Source of the DNA: Heterocephalus glaber
Lineage: Eukaryota; Chordata; Mammalia; Rodentia; Bathyergidae
DNA length: 64,000 bases
NCBI RefSeq assembly: GCF_000247695.1
Contig: NW_004624776.1
Coordinates: forward strand, 9,341,114-9,405,113
Reading direction: 5' to 3'
Shown: piece by piece, positions 12,286-23,949 of the stretch
Layout of the letters: every line of letters begins with the position of its first letter
Numbering within the stretch: the first letter of the stretch is position 1
Position numbers and translations under genes: made by a program
The notes under the pieces: model-generated
Told to the model about the DNA's origin: nothing
Seen by the model: the letters and a program-made list of their open reading frames with translations, nothing else
Databases searched by the model: none

Positions 12286-12469
12286 GTGTGATTTTTTTTT
12301 TGTACTGTTGAAAAAGAGAGATGTTGGTCAAAAGGTATTAAGTATCAACTAAAGAAAATGAATAAGTTCTGCTACTCTAACGTACAGCACTGGGTCAATA
12401 CTTTTAAATACTGTATTATGTATTTGAAATTTGCTAGAGAATAGATCTTAAATATTCTCAATAAACACA

Positions 12470-12645
12470 TTTCTAAAAGGTGCCTATATGAGCTAATAGA
12501 CATATTAATTAGCTTGATGGTGGTAATCATTTCACAATGTATGGATATATCCAAACATCACACTGTACACTGAAAATATACATTTTTGTTGTTGCAGTTG
12601 TTTATTCATTATACCTCAATAAAAGTGGAAGAAAAACAAGGAAGA
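12470..12645 (+). mobile_element. Old L1 (L1M-type) 3' end
   Basis: The blocks ttaattagcttgatggtggt, atcatttcacaatgtatgg and tatacctcaataaaagtgg are the known 3' end of old mammalian L1 families, recognised from memory. Confidence 0.75.
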
Positions 12646-15019
12646 TATCTAAGGTCTTTCTAGAGACTACTAAATATAAAAATATGAGAAAATAAAATGA
12701 AATAAAAGCCAGTACAGGGAAAATGTCTTTAAAAGAAATTTTCAAACATACACAAGAAGTGGAATAGTATAATTTTCATAACCCTCATGGTTTCATCATC
12801 CAGCTTCATGGAATTTCAAAGCTTCCTTAAGCATTTTTCATCTATTCTTCCCCACCTGCACTAAGTTTTCTTTGCTGTAGCATTTTACAGCAAACCCAGA
12901 ATGTCATTACCTGAAATCAGTATGGAATCCAGAGGCATAATACAGTAGCGCTGAGCCAGCCTGAAGAGGCCCTCAGGATGTGAGGTCTTTCTTCACCCTA
13001 GCTCAGAGGGAATCAGATATCCTTGCCTTCCTGTGCCTCTTCTCCTACCTGTGCACCAAATTTTGTCTATTCTTTAGTAATAGGCACCCAGAATTTTCCT
13101 GCATGGATTTCTGTGTATAATCCTATCTTCACAGTTCCCTGCAAGGGTGAGGACACTGGAGTCCAGGCTCCCGCACTGAGCTTATTGCTTAGTATGTGGT
13201 AGATGCTAAAAGAATGCAGGACCTGGGGGAGAGAAAGTAGATAAGCTAATTTTCATAAAATAAGACAGCCAAGAAAAATGAAGCCATTCAATTAGACAGT
13301 TTTAATATAAATAAAAATATGCTCCACAAACTTGCAGTTTATCTTAACAACCATAAATGGTCAACTTTCCTAAAAGCAAAATAAAACAAGTTTACTCCTA
13401 TCTCTGGGAAGACTTGATCACTGTCCAAGTGTTTTGAAAGGGAATGAACAAAGATGTAAATAAAGCTTAATCTCAAATAGGCAATAGCTTCTCTGAAATC
13501 TTACCTCACAAACCATTCTCAGCTCCTTTTTTTTCATGAATAAAAAATGACTCCATCTTTGCCAATAAACATGAGATAGATTAATGGCTGTAGGAGTTAT
13601 TAGAAACTAACACTTCTTATCAATTCTGATCTTACTTAAAACATATGTCAGACACAGAAAATCAAACTATGTATGTAAATGTATTTTGTAGTATTCATGA
13701 GTGTAAATGTTGAATGAACATTGCAAAAAGCTTTCATATTAAACCTCATTTTCATTGATTAACCTTCCAAAGAGGCTAGTGATTTTTGGCTTTGGATTAT
13801 TAACCCCAGAACCCAAATGCTATTCAATAATTAAGAGAAGATCTTTTTATTTTCAGTATTAAAACAAGAAATAAAACTCAAGAATTTAATGATATCTAAT
13901 CTTTTCAAATCAAGATATCTAATTTTGGAAGCACTGAAATTCTCTCATGAATAGTCTCAACTATAAAGTTTTAGCCCAATATTTAAAAATCTTTTAATTT
14001 ATGCCAAGAGATATATAGTTACACATTTGTAAGACTATTAGATCAACCTGTATGACTTTTTTTTCAAGATAATTATACTTTAGATTGTCTATTATCTTTC
14101 CTATCTTTTGACATAAGTTATCTATAGGTACATCAAAGTCAATGAAAATAGTAACTTAGAGATCCTAGAAAGACTGTGAAAACGATAATTATGAACTTCA
14201 CTATGAAAATATGCACACCAAATAAAAATGTGGTCCAAATACAGCCTAATCTAAAAACTACCTGAGCTTTCTTCAAAAGTTTCCTTTCCCACACTCTTAG
14301 ATTAAAAACAAAAAAAGGAAACATTTCTTTTGGGAGAGAACTACCTTAAAACTTTGGTAAGGTGAAGGACAGTATACTTTAGTGTGAGAATTACTAAAAT
14401 TAGTAAACCCCTATGTTCAAGGAGTTTATAATCTACAGTGAAGACATGAAACAAATCACTACAATAAATAAATACATGATAAGAAAAGATATAAGGAAAG
14501 AGCCCTAGGAATTCCCAAGAGAAAAGATCATACTGGATTGGCTTTTTAGAGGAATTTCAAGTATACCTGAAATTTACAGAGAGAGAGATAGGAGACAGCA
14601 GAGAAATATGTTCCAGAGAAAAATCCAAAACTCAAATGCAGGAAACTGAAAGCCCTCAGAAAAAATGTGAACAGCTCATTAACTAACACTAAGGCTGTAT
14701 GTTGGAAGATGGTGTACTGGAAATATGGAAGCAGATCAGGCAGGTCCAGCTCATGGAGTACCTAGAATGTCCAGCAAGGAGTTGAAGCAGATGCAGGGAC
14801 ATCATGGAACAATCAAACCAAGGTCAAAGGGAAAGCTGTTTTGGACTGTGTGTCTTGTAAAGTAGAGAACCAAGATATGTCAGGAATAGCTCAAGGTGAG
14901 AGCTATCACAGATTTCAAGTAAGATAATGAGAAAATAAAAAATTATATAGTATATGCCAGAGAAAAATAATTAACCAGAATTGATTATTGAGTATAAAAG
15001 AAGGCAAAAATGCAGGTAA

Positions 15020-15055
15020 CAGATAATTCTTTTTTTTTTTTTTCAGATAATTCTT
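15020..15055. repeat. T-tract flanked by 12-bp direct repeat
   Basis: cagataattctt occurs at 15020-15031 and again at 15044-15055, with only a T-run between. The layout looks like a target-site duplication around a bare poly(T)/poly(A) insertion, or a slippage duplication. Confidence 0.8.
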
Positions 15056-16274
15056 ATTCCTCAACTTTCAGCCTGAGTTGCCAAATCACAGACATCATTA
15101 AAAGATACAGCAACTTCGAGATGAGGTGTTGGTCTATAAAAGAAAACAAATACTTTGGGGTTTGGGGGGAAAATGTTCAGTTGGAAGTGACTTGGGTCAC
15201 CTGGATGGAGACATGTGACTGAGCATTCAGAATTGGGATGAGTGCTTCTAGAAAGAGGTGGGGCTGGAGAGATGGATGTGAGTAACATATCCAGTGTGCT
15301 GACAGCTATGGATGAGCTAACCAAGGCAAAGATTGAAGGCACAAATTCTGAGAGCAAACTTTGAGGAGCTCAGATGCATGGGGCTCATGGAGACCCATCA
15401 CAATGAACAGCACCAGTGATGGGAACGCCTTAGAATGCAGAAGGCTTTCTGGATGCACCAATAGCCTGGCTCCTCAGATGACCTCCTAGAGCCTACCTCC
15501 ACTCGTCCAAATACTGCCTAGTTTATAACACTCTCTGATAAAGTCGCGAGTACCTGTTCAGGAATTAGCTCTCAGCCTCCAGCCCTCAACTCTGTCATTT
15601 TCTAGGCTCTAAGAACACTTATCCTGTGCCCTGATTACCTACAGGAATGTTAGCCTCTTTTCTACTTCCTCACCTGCATCCCACTTGCCCTGTCATTCTA
15701 CTGCTTTTCTTTACCAGGAAAGGGGATAGGACAAAACTCTTAATTTTTCTTTTTCACTTCTCTTTTCAAATTCTTTGCCTCATGATTTCTGGTCTTAGAT
15801 AACCCCAAAGAGAAAATATGATGGTAAGATACTTTAAAGTTCTAATAGCCTATGAACGTAATTCATTTCTCTGTGCACATAATTCATTTCTGTATGTCTG
15901 ATCCATTTGCAAATAATGTGTGGAAAAGGTGCAAAGACAAAGAAAAGCACTTGACTTACAAAGTCACTGCCTAGCGGGATTGAACTAATGACACAGAACC
16001 TGAGCTCAAGGATGAGAGAAGAATCCATGCTGAACAGCTGGGTCCCAAATGGCCCCTGCCACCTCGTTTCGGGGGTGGGGGGCTATATTAGGTCCCCTCT
16101 CCACACTTATCACCACTTGTCCTCAGGACCCAGGAAGACAACAGTTGGGCAACAAGTTGCAGTTGAGCCAAGATAGCCTAGGAAACAGTAATAAATTGAT
16201 AATACATCACTTAGAAGTATCCCAAATATAGCATGCAACAGTCAGTGTGAACATTATTCAGAAGCGCATATTAG

Positions 16275-16415
16275 AATGAGCATCTGAAAGTGTGGATTAC
16301 ACACTTGCAAGTAGTTCTGTATTATTTTCACGTGTCTGATTTTGAGATGTCTACTGTGCTATGATATAATTCCTAATGACAGTGGTATTCCTAAAAATGA
16401 ATCCTATGTGACCAT
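16275..16415 (+). repeat. Unknown dispersed repeat, copy A
   Basis: It shares with copy B the ordered blocks: gattacacacttgcaa, then a ttattttcacgtgtctgattttgag-like block, then the ctatgatataattcctaa block and gtggtattcctaaaaatgaa. The two copies are clearly diverged and in the same orientation about 920 bp apart. Confidence 0.6.
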
Positions 16416-17184
16416 AATGTCTGCATGTAATCAACCGTCCAAGAAGAAAAAGAAGAACCAAATCTTATATCACATAGGCTGTTTCTACAAGTTGAACCAA
16501 CAAAGCTTTACTAGTAGGATATGATCTAAGAATTTCCAGGTCTCTAAAGAGCTTCATATTGTACTTACACCTTGTCTCTCCACTAGAAGGAAAACACAAT
16601 TTTTCTTGACTTTAAATCTAATAATAATTTTAGTTATAACGGTTGATGGTACTCAGACATCAATTTAAGTACATGCAAAGGTTTTCTGTGGTTTATTTAT
16701 AAAGCACAAATTTTTTTATAGTAAGTACCAAATAACTATAAATCAATTCTTGAATGCTATTTGGTAAAATAGAAAACAATTCTGAGGAGCAAATATCAAT
16801 TTTAATATAAAGTCTTTAAATAGGCATTATTTTCTCTGGAACATAACAGGCCTTGTTCCCTGGACATTGAGGGGATCCTTAGCTAGTATCCCTTGAAGTG
16901 GAAGTGGGACTATCCTAAGCATATGTAGAATTGTTCAGCCCACCCTTCTTAGCTCTTTTTTAACAAAAGCTGTTATTCTGGGGATATGGCTTAACTTACT
17001 TTGAGAATATTTATTTTTCATAAGATATCAAAATTTTAACTCTTTCTTTAGAAAGAAATATCCTGATTTTTTAAATGTTTTCTCTAAAAGAGAAATATGT
17101 CATTAGTTCTTTAACTAAAAATGATTAGAAATAGTTTCTCCTGTATTTTAAAATCTTAAGACTATTAATATGCATGTGCATATA

Positions 17185-17310
17185 CACAAACACGGATTCC
17201 ACACTTACAAATTCTTTATTATATTTATGTTTCAGATTTTGAGGCAGCTACTATGTAATGATGTTATCCTTAATTATAGTGATATTCCTAAAATGAATCC
17301 TACATGAAAA
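17185..17310 (+). repeat. Unknown dispersed repeat, copy B
   Basis: Counterpart of copy A: gattccacacttacaaatt, then a tttcagattttgagg block, then ctatgtaatgatgttatcc and gtgatattcctaaaatgaa. Either a local duplication or two insertions of an unnamed element. Confidence 0.6.
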
Positions 17311-17654
17311 CAGATCTGAGCCATAGCACCTTCAGAAAACCAAGAGAGCAAAGAAAATCCCCTTAGAAGCCACTTAAAACCACATCAAGGTAAAGGAAAA
17401 TGTAACATATGGCATTCTGGAATAACTAGGTAGACCAAAATTTAGAACTATAAAGGTACGAAAGCTTTACACATCATGTCTCTAATCCCAAAAAAGGCCA
17501 GATAATGAACAAACTTGGAGAAGTATAATTGAAAAAAAAAGTATTTTCTGTCTCTTTTCTCTCTTCCCTCTTCCCTTTCTCCCCCATTACTTCAGATCAA
17601 TTCAATTTCTATAATTCCTTTAAAGCAGCTCTCCACATAAAAACCTCTGAGCTA

Positions 17655-17751
17655 GGGCCAGGGATTTAGCTCAGTGGTTTTGCCACCTGCCTCACAAGCT
17701 CAAGGTCCCGAGTTTGATCCCCAGTACCAAAACAAAACAAAACAAAAAACA
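17655..17751 (+). mobile_element. ID-type SINE
   Basis: It contains a tRNA-like A box (tttagctcagtggt) and B box (gagtttgatcccc) and ends in a (caaaa)n tail. An 8-bp duplication tctgagct flanks it (17646-17653 and 17752-17759). Confidence 0.93.
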
Positions 17752-17759
17752 TCTGAGCT

Positions 17760-18537
17760 TTTCCCATCTCTCCAGTTGTTGATCACCAACATCTGAGAGT
17801 CATGGCTTCAGTTGCATAAAAATAACTTTGAATTTGATGAGGCTAAGATGAGGTTCGTAAGCTCAGTCAAATAATCAATCTCCAGACCTTTAGGAACCAT
17901 GGCTATTATGACTTGCTTAGTGGGCTAGCAATGTACACCCTAAAATACAGCCTACAACATGTCTCAGGAAACAAGACCTAGAGTGATTTTGTCTCAGCTA
18001 TGGAGACCTAGCTGCCATGGATTTAAAGTTGCTCCGCCATGCTTATCCATATTAACACCATTTAGATAACTTTTAGAAATCTAGTTGAGTGCTGCATCAA
18101 CGTGAAGTCATTGTGGGGAAACAAAGATCACTAAATGATTCATTCAAGGAATACTTAATACCTAATATGTTTCATGATAGCACATGGATCTTTCACTTCT
18201 TACCTAGAACCCATGAAATAAAGGGCTTCTGGAATCAGTCTCCGAAGTAAATCATTTTCTAGATTTTAAGACTGTTATAATCATTTCCTAGCACATTAAT
18301 CCCCTATGACTAAGAAAAGAAGAGGGTCAAATTGGCCACTTTCCTTAAGTGGAGGATTAAAAAGCAGTAACAATAATAACAAGGACAGATTAAAAGAGTC
18401 TATCTGTAGTCTTAATCAGGCAAAGAAACCAACGCACAGGGACCCAGAAATACTGACCGGTCCTCAGCACAGAGTCAGGCCTGCTGGAGAATGCTCAGGT
18501 GTGTGCCCACCCCACTCGCCCCTCTGGCCCCACTCAC
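17760..18537. other. Intron downstream of the MTUS1 exon, unassigned
   Basis: No repeat or gene recognised. The stretch close to the exon (18430-18537) is GC-richer and includes the donor site ACTCAC (18532-18537 on the plus strand, GTGAGT on the gene strand). Confidence 0.5.
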
Positions 18538-18732
18538 GGGTGACCGGCCGGTTCTGCTCTGGCTGTGCACTGTCCACAGATTGAGTGCTGGAAACCGAGG
18601 AGACACTGGAGCTCCGGACAAAGCCAAATGCCGCCAGCTTGGCAGCCGGAAGACGTGAGTATCCAGGAGGACGAAGCCCAGATTTGGGTAGATTAGATTT
18701 TGCAGCATTTGAACTGGAGGCTTTCTTTAAAT
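18538..18732 (-). CDS. MTUS1: MTUS1 internal coding exon (195 bp)
   Basis: On the minus strand the exon reads [20 protein letters not shown] and continues with a Pro/Ser-rich segment containing [18 protein letters not shown] and [20 protein letters not shown], the central basic Ser-rich part of the long (ATIP3-type) isoform of microtubule-associated tumour suppressor 1. The family binds and stabilises microtubules, and shorter isoforms interact with the angiotensin AT2 receptor. The acceptor is ttttaacag just above 18732; the donor is GTGAGT at 18537-18532. The length is a multiple of three, and both ends split a codon after its first base (phase 1), matching the upstream exon's donor phase. 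Compared with my memory of the human protein (DPS-A-DLKK), the junction here lacks one residue, as a 3-nt acceptor shift would give. The longer open frame 18464-18826 is only this exon plus intron. The next exon downstream is not in the window. Confidence 0.88.
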
Positions 18733-19525
18733 CTGTTAAAATGAAGTCAAAACAAAACAAAACAAAAATTCTCAGTTCACCAAAAGAGAATGCCACAGAT
18801 AGTGAATTGTAACCCATCTCCACCAAAAACAGATGAAAATTAATCTTGTAGAGTTCAATTCTGCAAATAAATCTTTTTAAGAGAAAGGCCCTATACCATG
18901 GGCTAGGCTTCAGAGAGATCAGAAAGAGGAGGGGAAATTCCTGCCATGGAGAAGTCCACAGTCTAATTAAGCAGATATGTCAAGGACAGATAAATTACTC
19001 TACCATATGGCTGAAGGAAAATATAAAATGCTTAGGGTGTCAGATGAAAAAAGAATACTTATTGTTGCAAGTTACCTAGATTTGTGAATTGAGATTCACC
19101 TGAAATTTTGACATATGATTGGCAAAGAACCCTTGCAACAAATACTCACTAGTGATTTCAGTCAGCATGTCTTTATAGAAGTATGTATGAAGAATCATCC
19201 CACTAACCTTTTGAGAGGTGCAGGAATGAGATGGGCTAGACAGATTGAAATCTGGGCTCTCTCAACTATTCACCATATTTCCCCAAAGCCTTTACCCTAA
19301 CACTAAAAACCAGAGTTACATCCTGTAAAGAATGATGACAAGCCTGGCCTCACAGATTCGGTGTAAGAACATTACTGTTTGTACCCCAGGACTTGATGGG
19401 TGTCCAAATTGATGTTAGGTTTTTCCTTTGTCCATTATCTGTTTTTATGTTAGCCCAAACTTCAAATTTAGTTCCCAGATATGTGAAAGCCAGCTTGTTT
19501 TAAGATATAGAATGTCATGGTATAA
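18733..19525. other. Start of the 41.6-kb MTUS1 intron (acceptor side), unassigned
   Basis: It includes the branch/acceptor region (18733-18780: a pyrimidine-poor but functional-looking ttttaacag on the gene strand). No other feature recognised. Confidence 0.5.
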
Positions 19526-19537
19526 AATCTGGCATGT

Positions 19538-19721
19538 TGGCCAGGTATGCTGGCACATACTTGCAATCCCAGCACTCTGGGAGGCTGAGGTAGGAGAATA
19601 GCAAGTTTCAGCATAGCCTGGGCAACTTAGGGAACCCATGTATTAAAATTTAAACAGTTGGGGATGTATCTCAGTGCAAAGGCCTTGGTTTCAATTCCCA
19701 GTACTAATCAGTCAATCAATT
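19538..19721 (+). mobile_element. B1-dID composite SINE
   Basis: The left half is 7SL-derived (ggccaggtatgctggcacat, aatcccagcactctgggagg, gcctgggcaactt). The right half is an ID core (gttggggatgtatctcagtg, ggtttcaattcccagtact). A perfect 12-bp duplication aatctggcatgt flanks it (19526-19537 and 19722-19733). This 7SL-plus-ID fusion type is known from squirrel-related rodents (Sciuridae, Gliridae, Aplodontiidae), so it is the best taxonomic clue in the window. Confidence 0.9.
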
Positions 19722-19733
19722 AATCTGGCATGT

Positions 19734-20677
19734 CAGCACCACCACAACTAATCCTGAGCTAGGATCCATCAACAGCTCAGTGATGATCATCACAACAGTA
19801 CAAAAAGGCGCTCAGCACCAGATAGGAGTTTGAAAGCTATCGATACATCAATGTTTTTCATTAAAATCTTATAAAGTCCAAGGTTCTTAATATTCTATAT
19901 ATTGTCTTCATACAATCAATTAACAACTTTTACCTGTAGCCATATTTACCCTGAGTGGTTTGCATATAGAACATTCAGTAACATTCTTGGTTAAGCAAAT
20001 CTTTATTATCTAATAAAAAATGAATCAAATTTCAGACTAAACATAGTTTAAATAATGGCCCACTTATTTAAAAATACCAATGAAGAAACCATATGTTAGA
20101 AAGTATGTACATGTAGAAATATGTAGAGAACTAGAACAGGCCATGCCAAGTCAATGACAGTCTCCTCCAATTCCCTTCTCCTCTACCAGCAGCTCCCCTT
20201 GAAAGTGAAGCCATGGCCAGTTGTCCAGATAAGGACAACTTGAATATGCACACCTGTGGTTTCCTGACTCCTGTGTTAGGAAAGGAAGGGGAGAAAACAA
20301 GTAAGTACAGAAGGAAAAGGGAATCAGGACCTGGGGCTACAAATATTCCCACCATACATTACCCTAATGCTTGGAAAAAGTATTCATCTATGAAAAGAAG
20401 AAATAATGCACTGTTTAAGACGTAGTAATGGCTCATTAATATCAGCAATTAATGTCATGTTTAAGGCCTTCAAATCACTCTCATATTATTTTATAGACTT
20501 CTCGACTATGCCCATCCAACAGTAAAGGGTACCTGTGTACCAGATATCATTTTCACAATTAGTTCACATCAAACTGATTTTGAGTATCTATAGAGCTGTA
20601 AAAGACCTTCTAAAAATCAAATGCAATTTAAACAATAAGTGTACATTAAACCTATCACAATATTTTTTACAAAAGGT
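19734..20677. other. Unassigned intronic sequence
   Basis: AT-rich; short open frames on both strands at 20131-20425 overlap each other and have no coding features. No repeat recognised. Confidence 0.5.
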
Positions 20678-20885
20678 TAAATATCCCTTCTCTAAAATGC
20701 TTAGGACCACAAGTATTTCATAATTCAAAGTTTTACAAATTTTTTAATATTTTCAGAGAATTAACTCATTGATTATCCCTAGTCTGGAAATCTGAAATCC
20801 AAAATGCTCCAAAATCTGAAACATTTTTAGTATCAAACTAAAATGTTTTGGATTCTGAATTTTTGAATTAGGGATATGCCATCAC
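20678..20885 (+). mobile_element. Tigger/pogo-like non-autonomous DNA transposon remnant
   Basis: It has an inverted-repeat layout with the diagnostic blocks aaatatcccttctctaaaat near the left, aatctgaaatccaaaatgct in the middle and ttttgaattagggatatgcc at the right, resembling a common TA-target mammalian MITE-like element with phrases of the type 'ccctaatccgaaaatccgaaat'. Family name not assigned. Confidence 0.6.
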
Positions 20886-20984
20886 AAAGTTATCTATAAC
20901 CTCCTCCTTAAACTAGTTAATCAATAATTGACTCTATATACAAACATTCAAGTGTGTAAATACAATTTTTTCTGTAAAATAAAC

Positions 20985-22430
20985 CCATACTTTTCCAGCA
21001 TCATTTATTAAAGAGGTTATCTTTCTTCCAGTGTAGGTATTTAGCCCCTTTGTTGAAGATAAGGTAGCTGAGTGTGTTTGGAGTTGTTTTTGCATCTTCT
21101 GATCTGTTCCACTGATCTGGATTTTTTTTCCAGTATTATGCTGTTTTTATTATAGTACTTTTGCAATATAATTTCCAGTAAGAGATTGTGACGCCCCCTG
21201 CCTTGCCTTTGTTGTCCAGAATTGTTTTTGCTATTCTAGACCTTTCCTGGTTTCAAATGAATCTTAGGATTGTTTTCTCTAATTCTGTGGGGTATGCAAT
21301 TGGTATTTTGATTGGGACTGTATTAAATCTGTATAACAATTTTGGGAGTATGACCATTTTTACTATGTTGGTTCTTCCTACTCACAAGCAAAGGATATCT
21401 TTCCATTTTCTGATATCCTCTTTGATGTCCTTTTTCAGAGTACTATAGTTTTTTCAGAGGTAAAAATGGTAAATAAATATATGAAAAAATGTTCAACATC
21501 ACTGGTTATCCGAGAGATGCAAATTAAAACAATGCTGAGATTCCATCTCCAGAAAGAATATCAATTATCAAGAAATCAACCAATAACAAATGCTGGAGGG
21601 GCTGGGGGCGGGGGAAGGAACCCTTCTCCACTGTTGGTGGGACTGTAAACTGGTGCAGCACTGTGGAAAGCTGTGTAGCAATTCCTAAAACGAGAGGTTC
21701 CATTCAACCTAGCTATTCCCCTTCTTGGTATCATCCCAAAAGGATTAAAAGCATCATATCACTGCAATATATGCCCTCCCATGTTTATACCACACAGTTT
21801 GTAATAGCTATATCTTGGAAACAATCCAAATGCCCATCAACTGATAAATGGATAAAGAAGATATGGGTTTTTATACAATGGAATACTACTCAGCCATAAA
21901 GAAGGATAAACTTGAGACATTTCTAGGTAAATAGATGCATCTTGAGGCCATACTCTTAAGTGAAATAAATCAAACACACATGTGTAAATATCACATTGTT
22001 TCTCTGGTGTTAGAAACTAAATGTGTAAATAAGAACCAAAATATATATTAGGTATTATGAAACAGGAAGAAAATGCTCAAATAGGAAGGGGAACTAGGGA
22101 GGGTTGGGGGAGAAGAAAGGGAAAATAATAAAATGAGAAAAGACAGAAATATGGAAATGAAACTTTTGTAAATAAGGAGAGAGGGAAAGGTTAAAAGGAG
22201 GGTAGGGGGGGCCAGGGATTTATTTAGCTCAGTGGTTTCACTGCCTGCTGTGCAATCGCAAGGACCTGAGTTCGATCTCCAGTACCCCCACCCCAAAAAA
22301 AAGGAGGGCAGGGGAATGGGGGAAAAAATTAAGATATATCATGTACTGGTACAAATTCCCTACGATGGATGTGATCATTATGTATATCTAAAATGTACCA
22401 ATAAAATTAATAAAGAAAAATAATTTATAA
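20985..22430 (+). mobile_element. 5'-inverted LINE-1 (twin-primed)
   Basis: 20985-21452 is L1 ORF2 in antisense (its minus-strand reading matches the ORF2 region at about 50045-50510 of the copy further right). The polarity flips at about 21453, and 21453-22430 is L1 ORF2 C-terminal part and 3' UTR in sense, ending aatgtaccaataaaattaat. Roughly 430 bp of L1 is missing between the two parts. Inversion plus a gap is the signature of twin priming during target-primed reverse transcription. No clear target duplication found. An ID SINE lies in the 3' UTR. Confidence 0.88.
22206..22300 (+). mobile_element. ID-type SINE inside the L1 3' UTR
   Basis: tttagctcagtggtt and gagttcgatctcc mark the A and B boxes. 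The flanks repeat aaggaggg(t/c)agggg (about 22195-22208 and 22301-22314, one mismatch), a purine-rich duplication, so it inserted into the L1 after that L1 was in place. Confidence 0.88.
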
Positions 22431-22439
22431 AATGTGGTG

Positions 22440-23440
22440 GTCTAATTAATTGGGTGGAGGAGATTTTAAGGCAGCCCAACATGCAGACAGTGGCAAAGGT
22501 ATCCTTGGTTGCTTTAAGTTCTAAAGTGAGAATCAGGATCAAATATTAGACCTGAATGATTTGAAACCTTTTCAGCTTATCCAGAAAGGAAGTACCTGTG
22601 AAGTTGGAGCCCCTGAAGGTGTGGTTGCTGAACAGATTAGCTTCATTAAAAAGAAGCTTTGAGAAGAGAGACCCAGGGCACCCTGTTCACTCAGGGCTAG
22701 CTAGGGAATTCTCTCGCACAAATTCAGCCATTCAGAAACCAGAAGCTGTGGTAGCCATGGTCCAAGGGAGTCTGGCTACTGCTTGAGCTGATGGCTAATT
22801 TAGGTATCATCCACATGGAACACAATTTTTATAGGCATGCAGAATGCAAGCGTTATGGTGTCATGAAGACTTCCACTAAGATTTCAGAGGAAGGACTGGG
22901 ATAGCAGGCAATGTGTATAATAAGGGCAAAATCTCTGCCAGGAGTGATGCATGAAGCCAAGAGCGATAGCTATAGTGGAAACCCAAGGGAGTTGGAAATG
23001 CCAGAAATGTGGAACATCTGAGAAAAGCCACAGAGAGTAAAAAGAAAGAGCCCAAGAGAGAAACCATGTGGGCTGCAACCAGCACGGTCATAGGGGCCAG
23101 GCCGCTGAACCCTTCGGAGCTTATCCCTCACAATCACATGCCCCAGATGATACATATGGAGCAACAGGATTTAACATTTGCCCTGCTGAGTTTCAGTCTT
23201 GCTTTAGTTCAGTTCTTTTCTATGCTACATTCTTCCCTTTTGGAATAGGAATAGTTACCCTTTGGAATTACATGTTGAAAGTATTTATTTAACTTTCTTT
23301 TCGATTTTTGCAGGAGCTCAAAGCTAAGAGCTTACTTTGAGTCTCAGAGTGACTTTGAACTTTGGACTTTTGAGCAATGCTGAAACTGTTGAGACAACTC
23401 TTGGAGATGGACTGAATGCATTTTGCATAATGAAATAGAC
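22440..23440 (+). mobile_element. MaLR provirus internal region (partial, decayed)
   Basis: The region has motifs of MaLR internal sequence in order: cttcggagcttatccctcac, gatttaacatttgccctgct, ttttggaataggaatagtta, gactttgaactttggacttt, and ttgcataatgaaatagacat just before the LTR. No intact reading frame; short frames on both strands at 22876-23292 are not considered coding. Recognised from memory of MaLR elements. Confidence 0.7.
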
Positions 23441-23850
23441 ATGAACCTTTTGGGTTGGAATCTTGTTATTAGATCCATATGTTTGGAATGTCACTGGATT
23501 GTAGGAACGTTGTATTCATCAGTGGATTAATCCACTGATGAGTTCATAGCTAAATGTACTGTTATAAGTGAGATCTGATTGTAGGATGTGGATCACTAAG
23601 GGTGTAACCTGGATGGGTGTATTCTTGTTCCCAGCTCATTCCACTCTCTCTGATATCTGGATGTCATGAGTGGAACAGCTTTCCTCCACCAGACCCTTCC
23701 ACCATGCTAGTTCCGCCTTGGAGCCAGCCAAGCATAGTCTGAGCCCTCAAAGTATGAACCAAAATAAATCTCTCCTCTAGGTTATGGGTGTGGGGTATCT
23801 GGGGGAGTATTTTGTCCCACCAATGGTAAAGTGACTAAGATGTTCACCAT
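23441..23850 (+). mobile_element. MaLR 3' LTR
   Basis: It follows the internal region in the same orientation and carries the LTR markers in order: a 26-bp perfect palindrome (23516-23541), the ccaccatgctagttccgcct block, the atgaaccaaaataaatctct block containing an AATAAA-type signal, and the terminal gtaaagtgactaaga. Termini approximate. Confidence 0.72.
23516..23541. repeat. 26-bp perfect palindrome in LTR
   Basis: Two 13-base arms with no spacer, centred on gatt/aatc; each arm is the exact reverse complement of the other. It sits in the MaLR LTR, where related LTRs carry an imperfect version (ggattaatcca). Confidence 0.9.
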
Positions 23851-23949
23851 CACACTTGATGGTCCTTACTAGAGAGCTACTGCTTTTCATTCATTAGTCA
23901 ATACTTCTCTGATAAGAGATGGGACCACTCTCAGGAAGTTCGAGCTTCT

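Larger units (their letters stand above)
12646..17654. other. Long unassigned intronic stretch
   Basis: No gene recognised. 12730-12930 may be an old L1 3' UTR scrap, and 14680-15360 has the look of a decayed ancient mammalian repeat (ggagttgaagcag, ggtggggctggagagatgg), but I cannot name either. A T-tract flanked by a 12-bp repeat (15020-15055) and two diverged copies of an unknown sequence (about 16275-16415 and 17185-17310) are entered separately. Confidence 0.45.

Noticed and set aside
17655..17751. tRNA gene
   Set aside because: A and B boxes are present, but the body does not fold as a complete tRNA, an A-rich tail follows and target duplications flank it, so it is an ID SINE. The same holds for the other ID elements.
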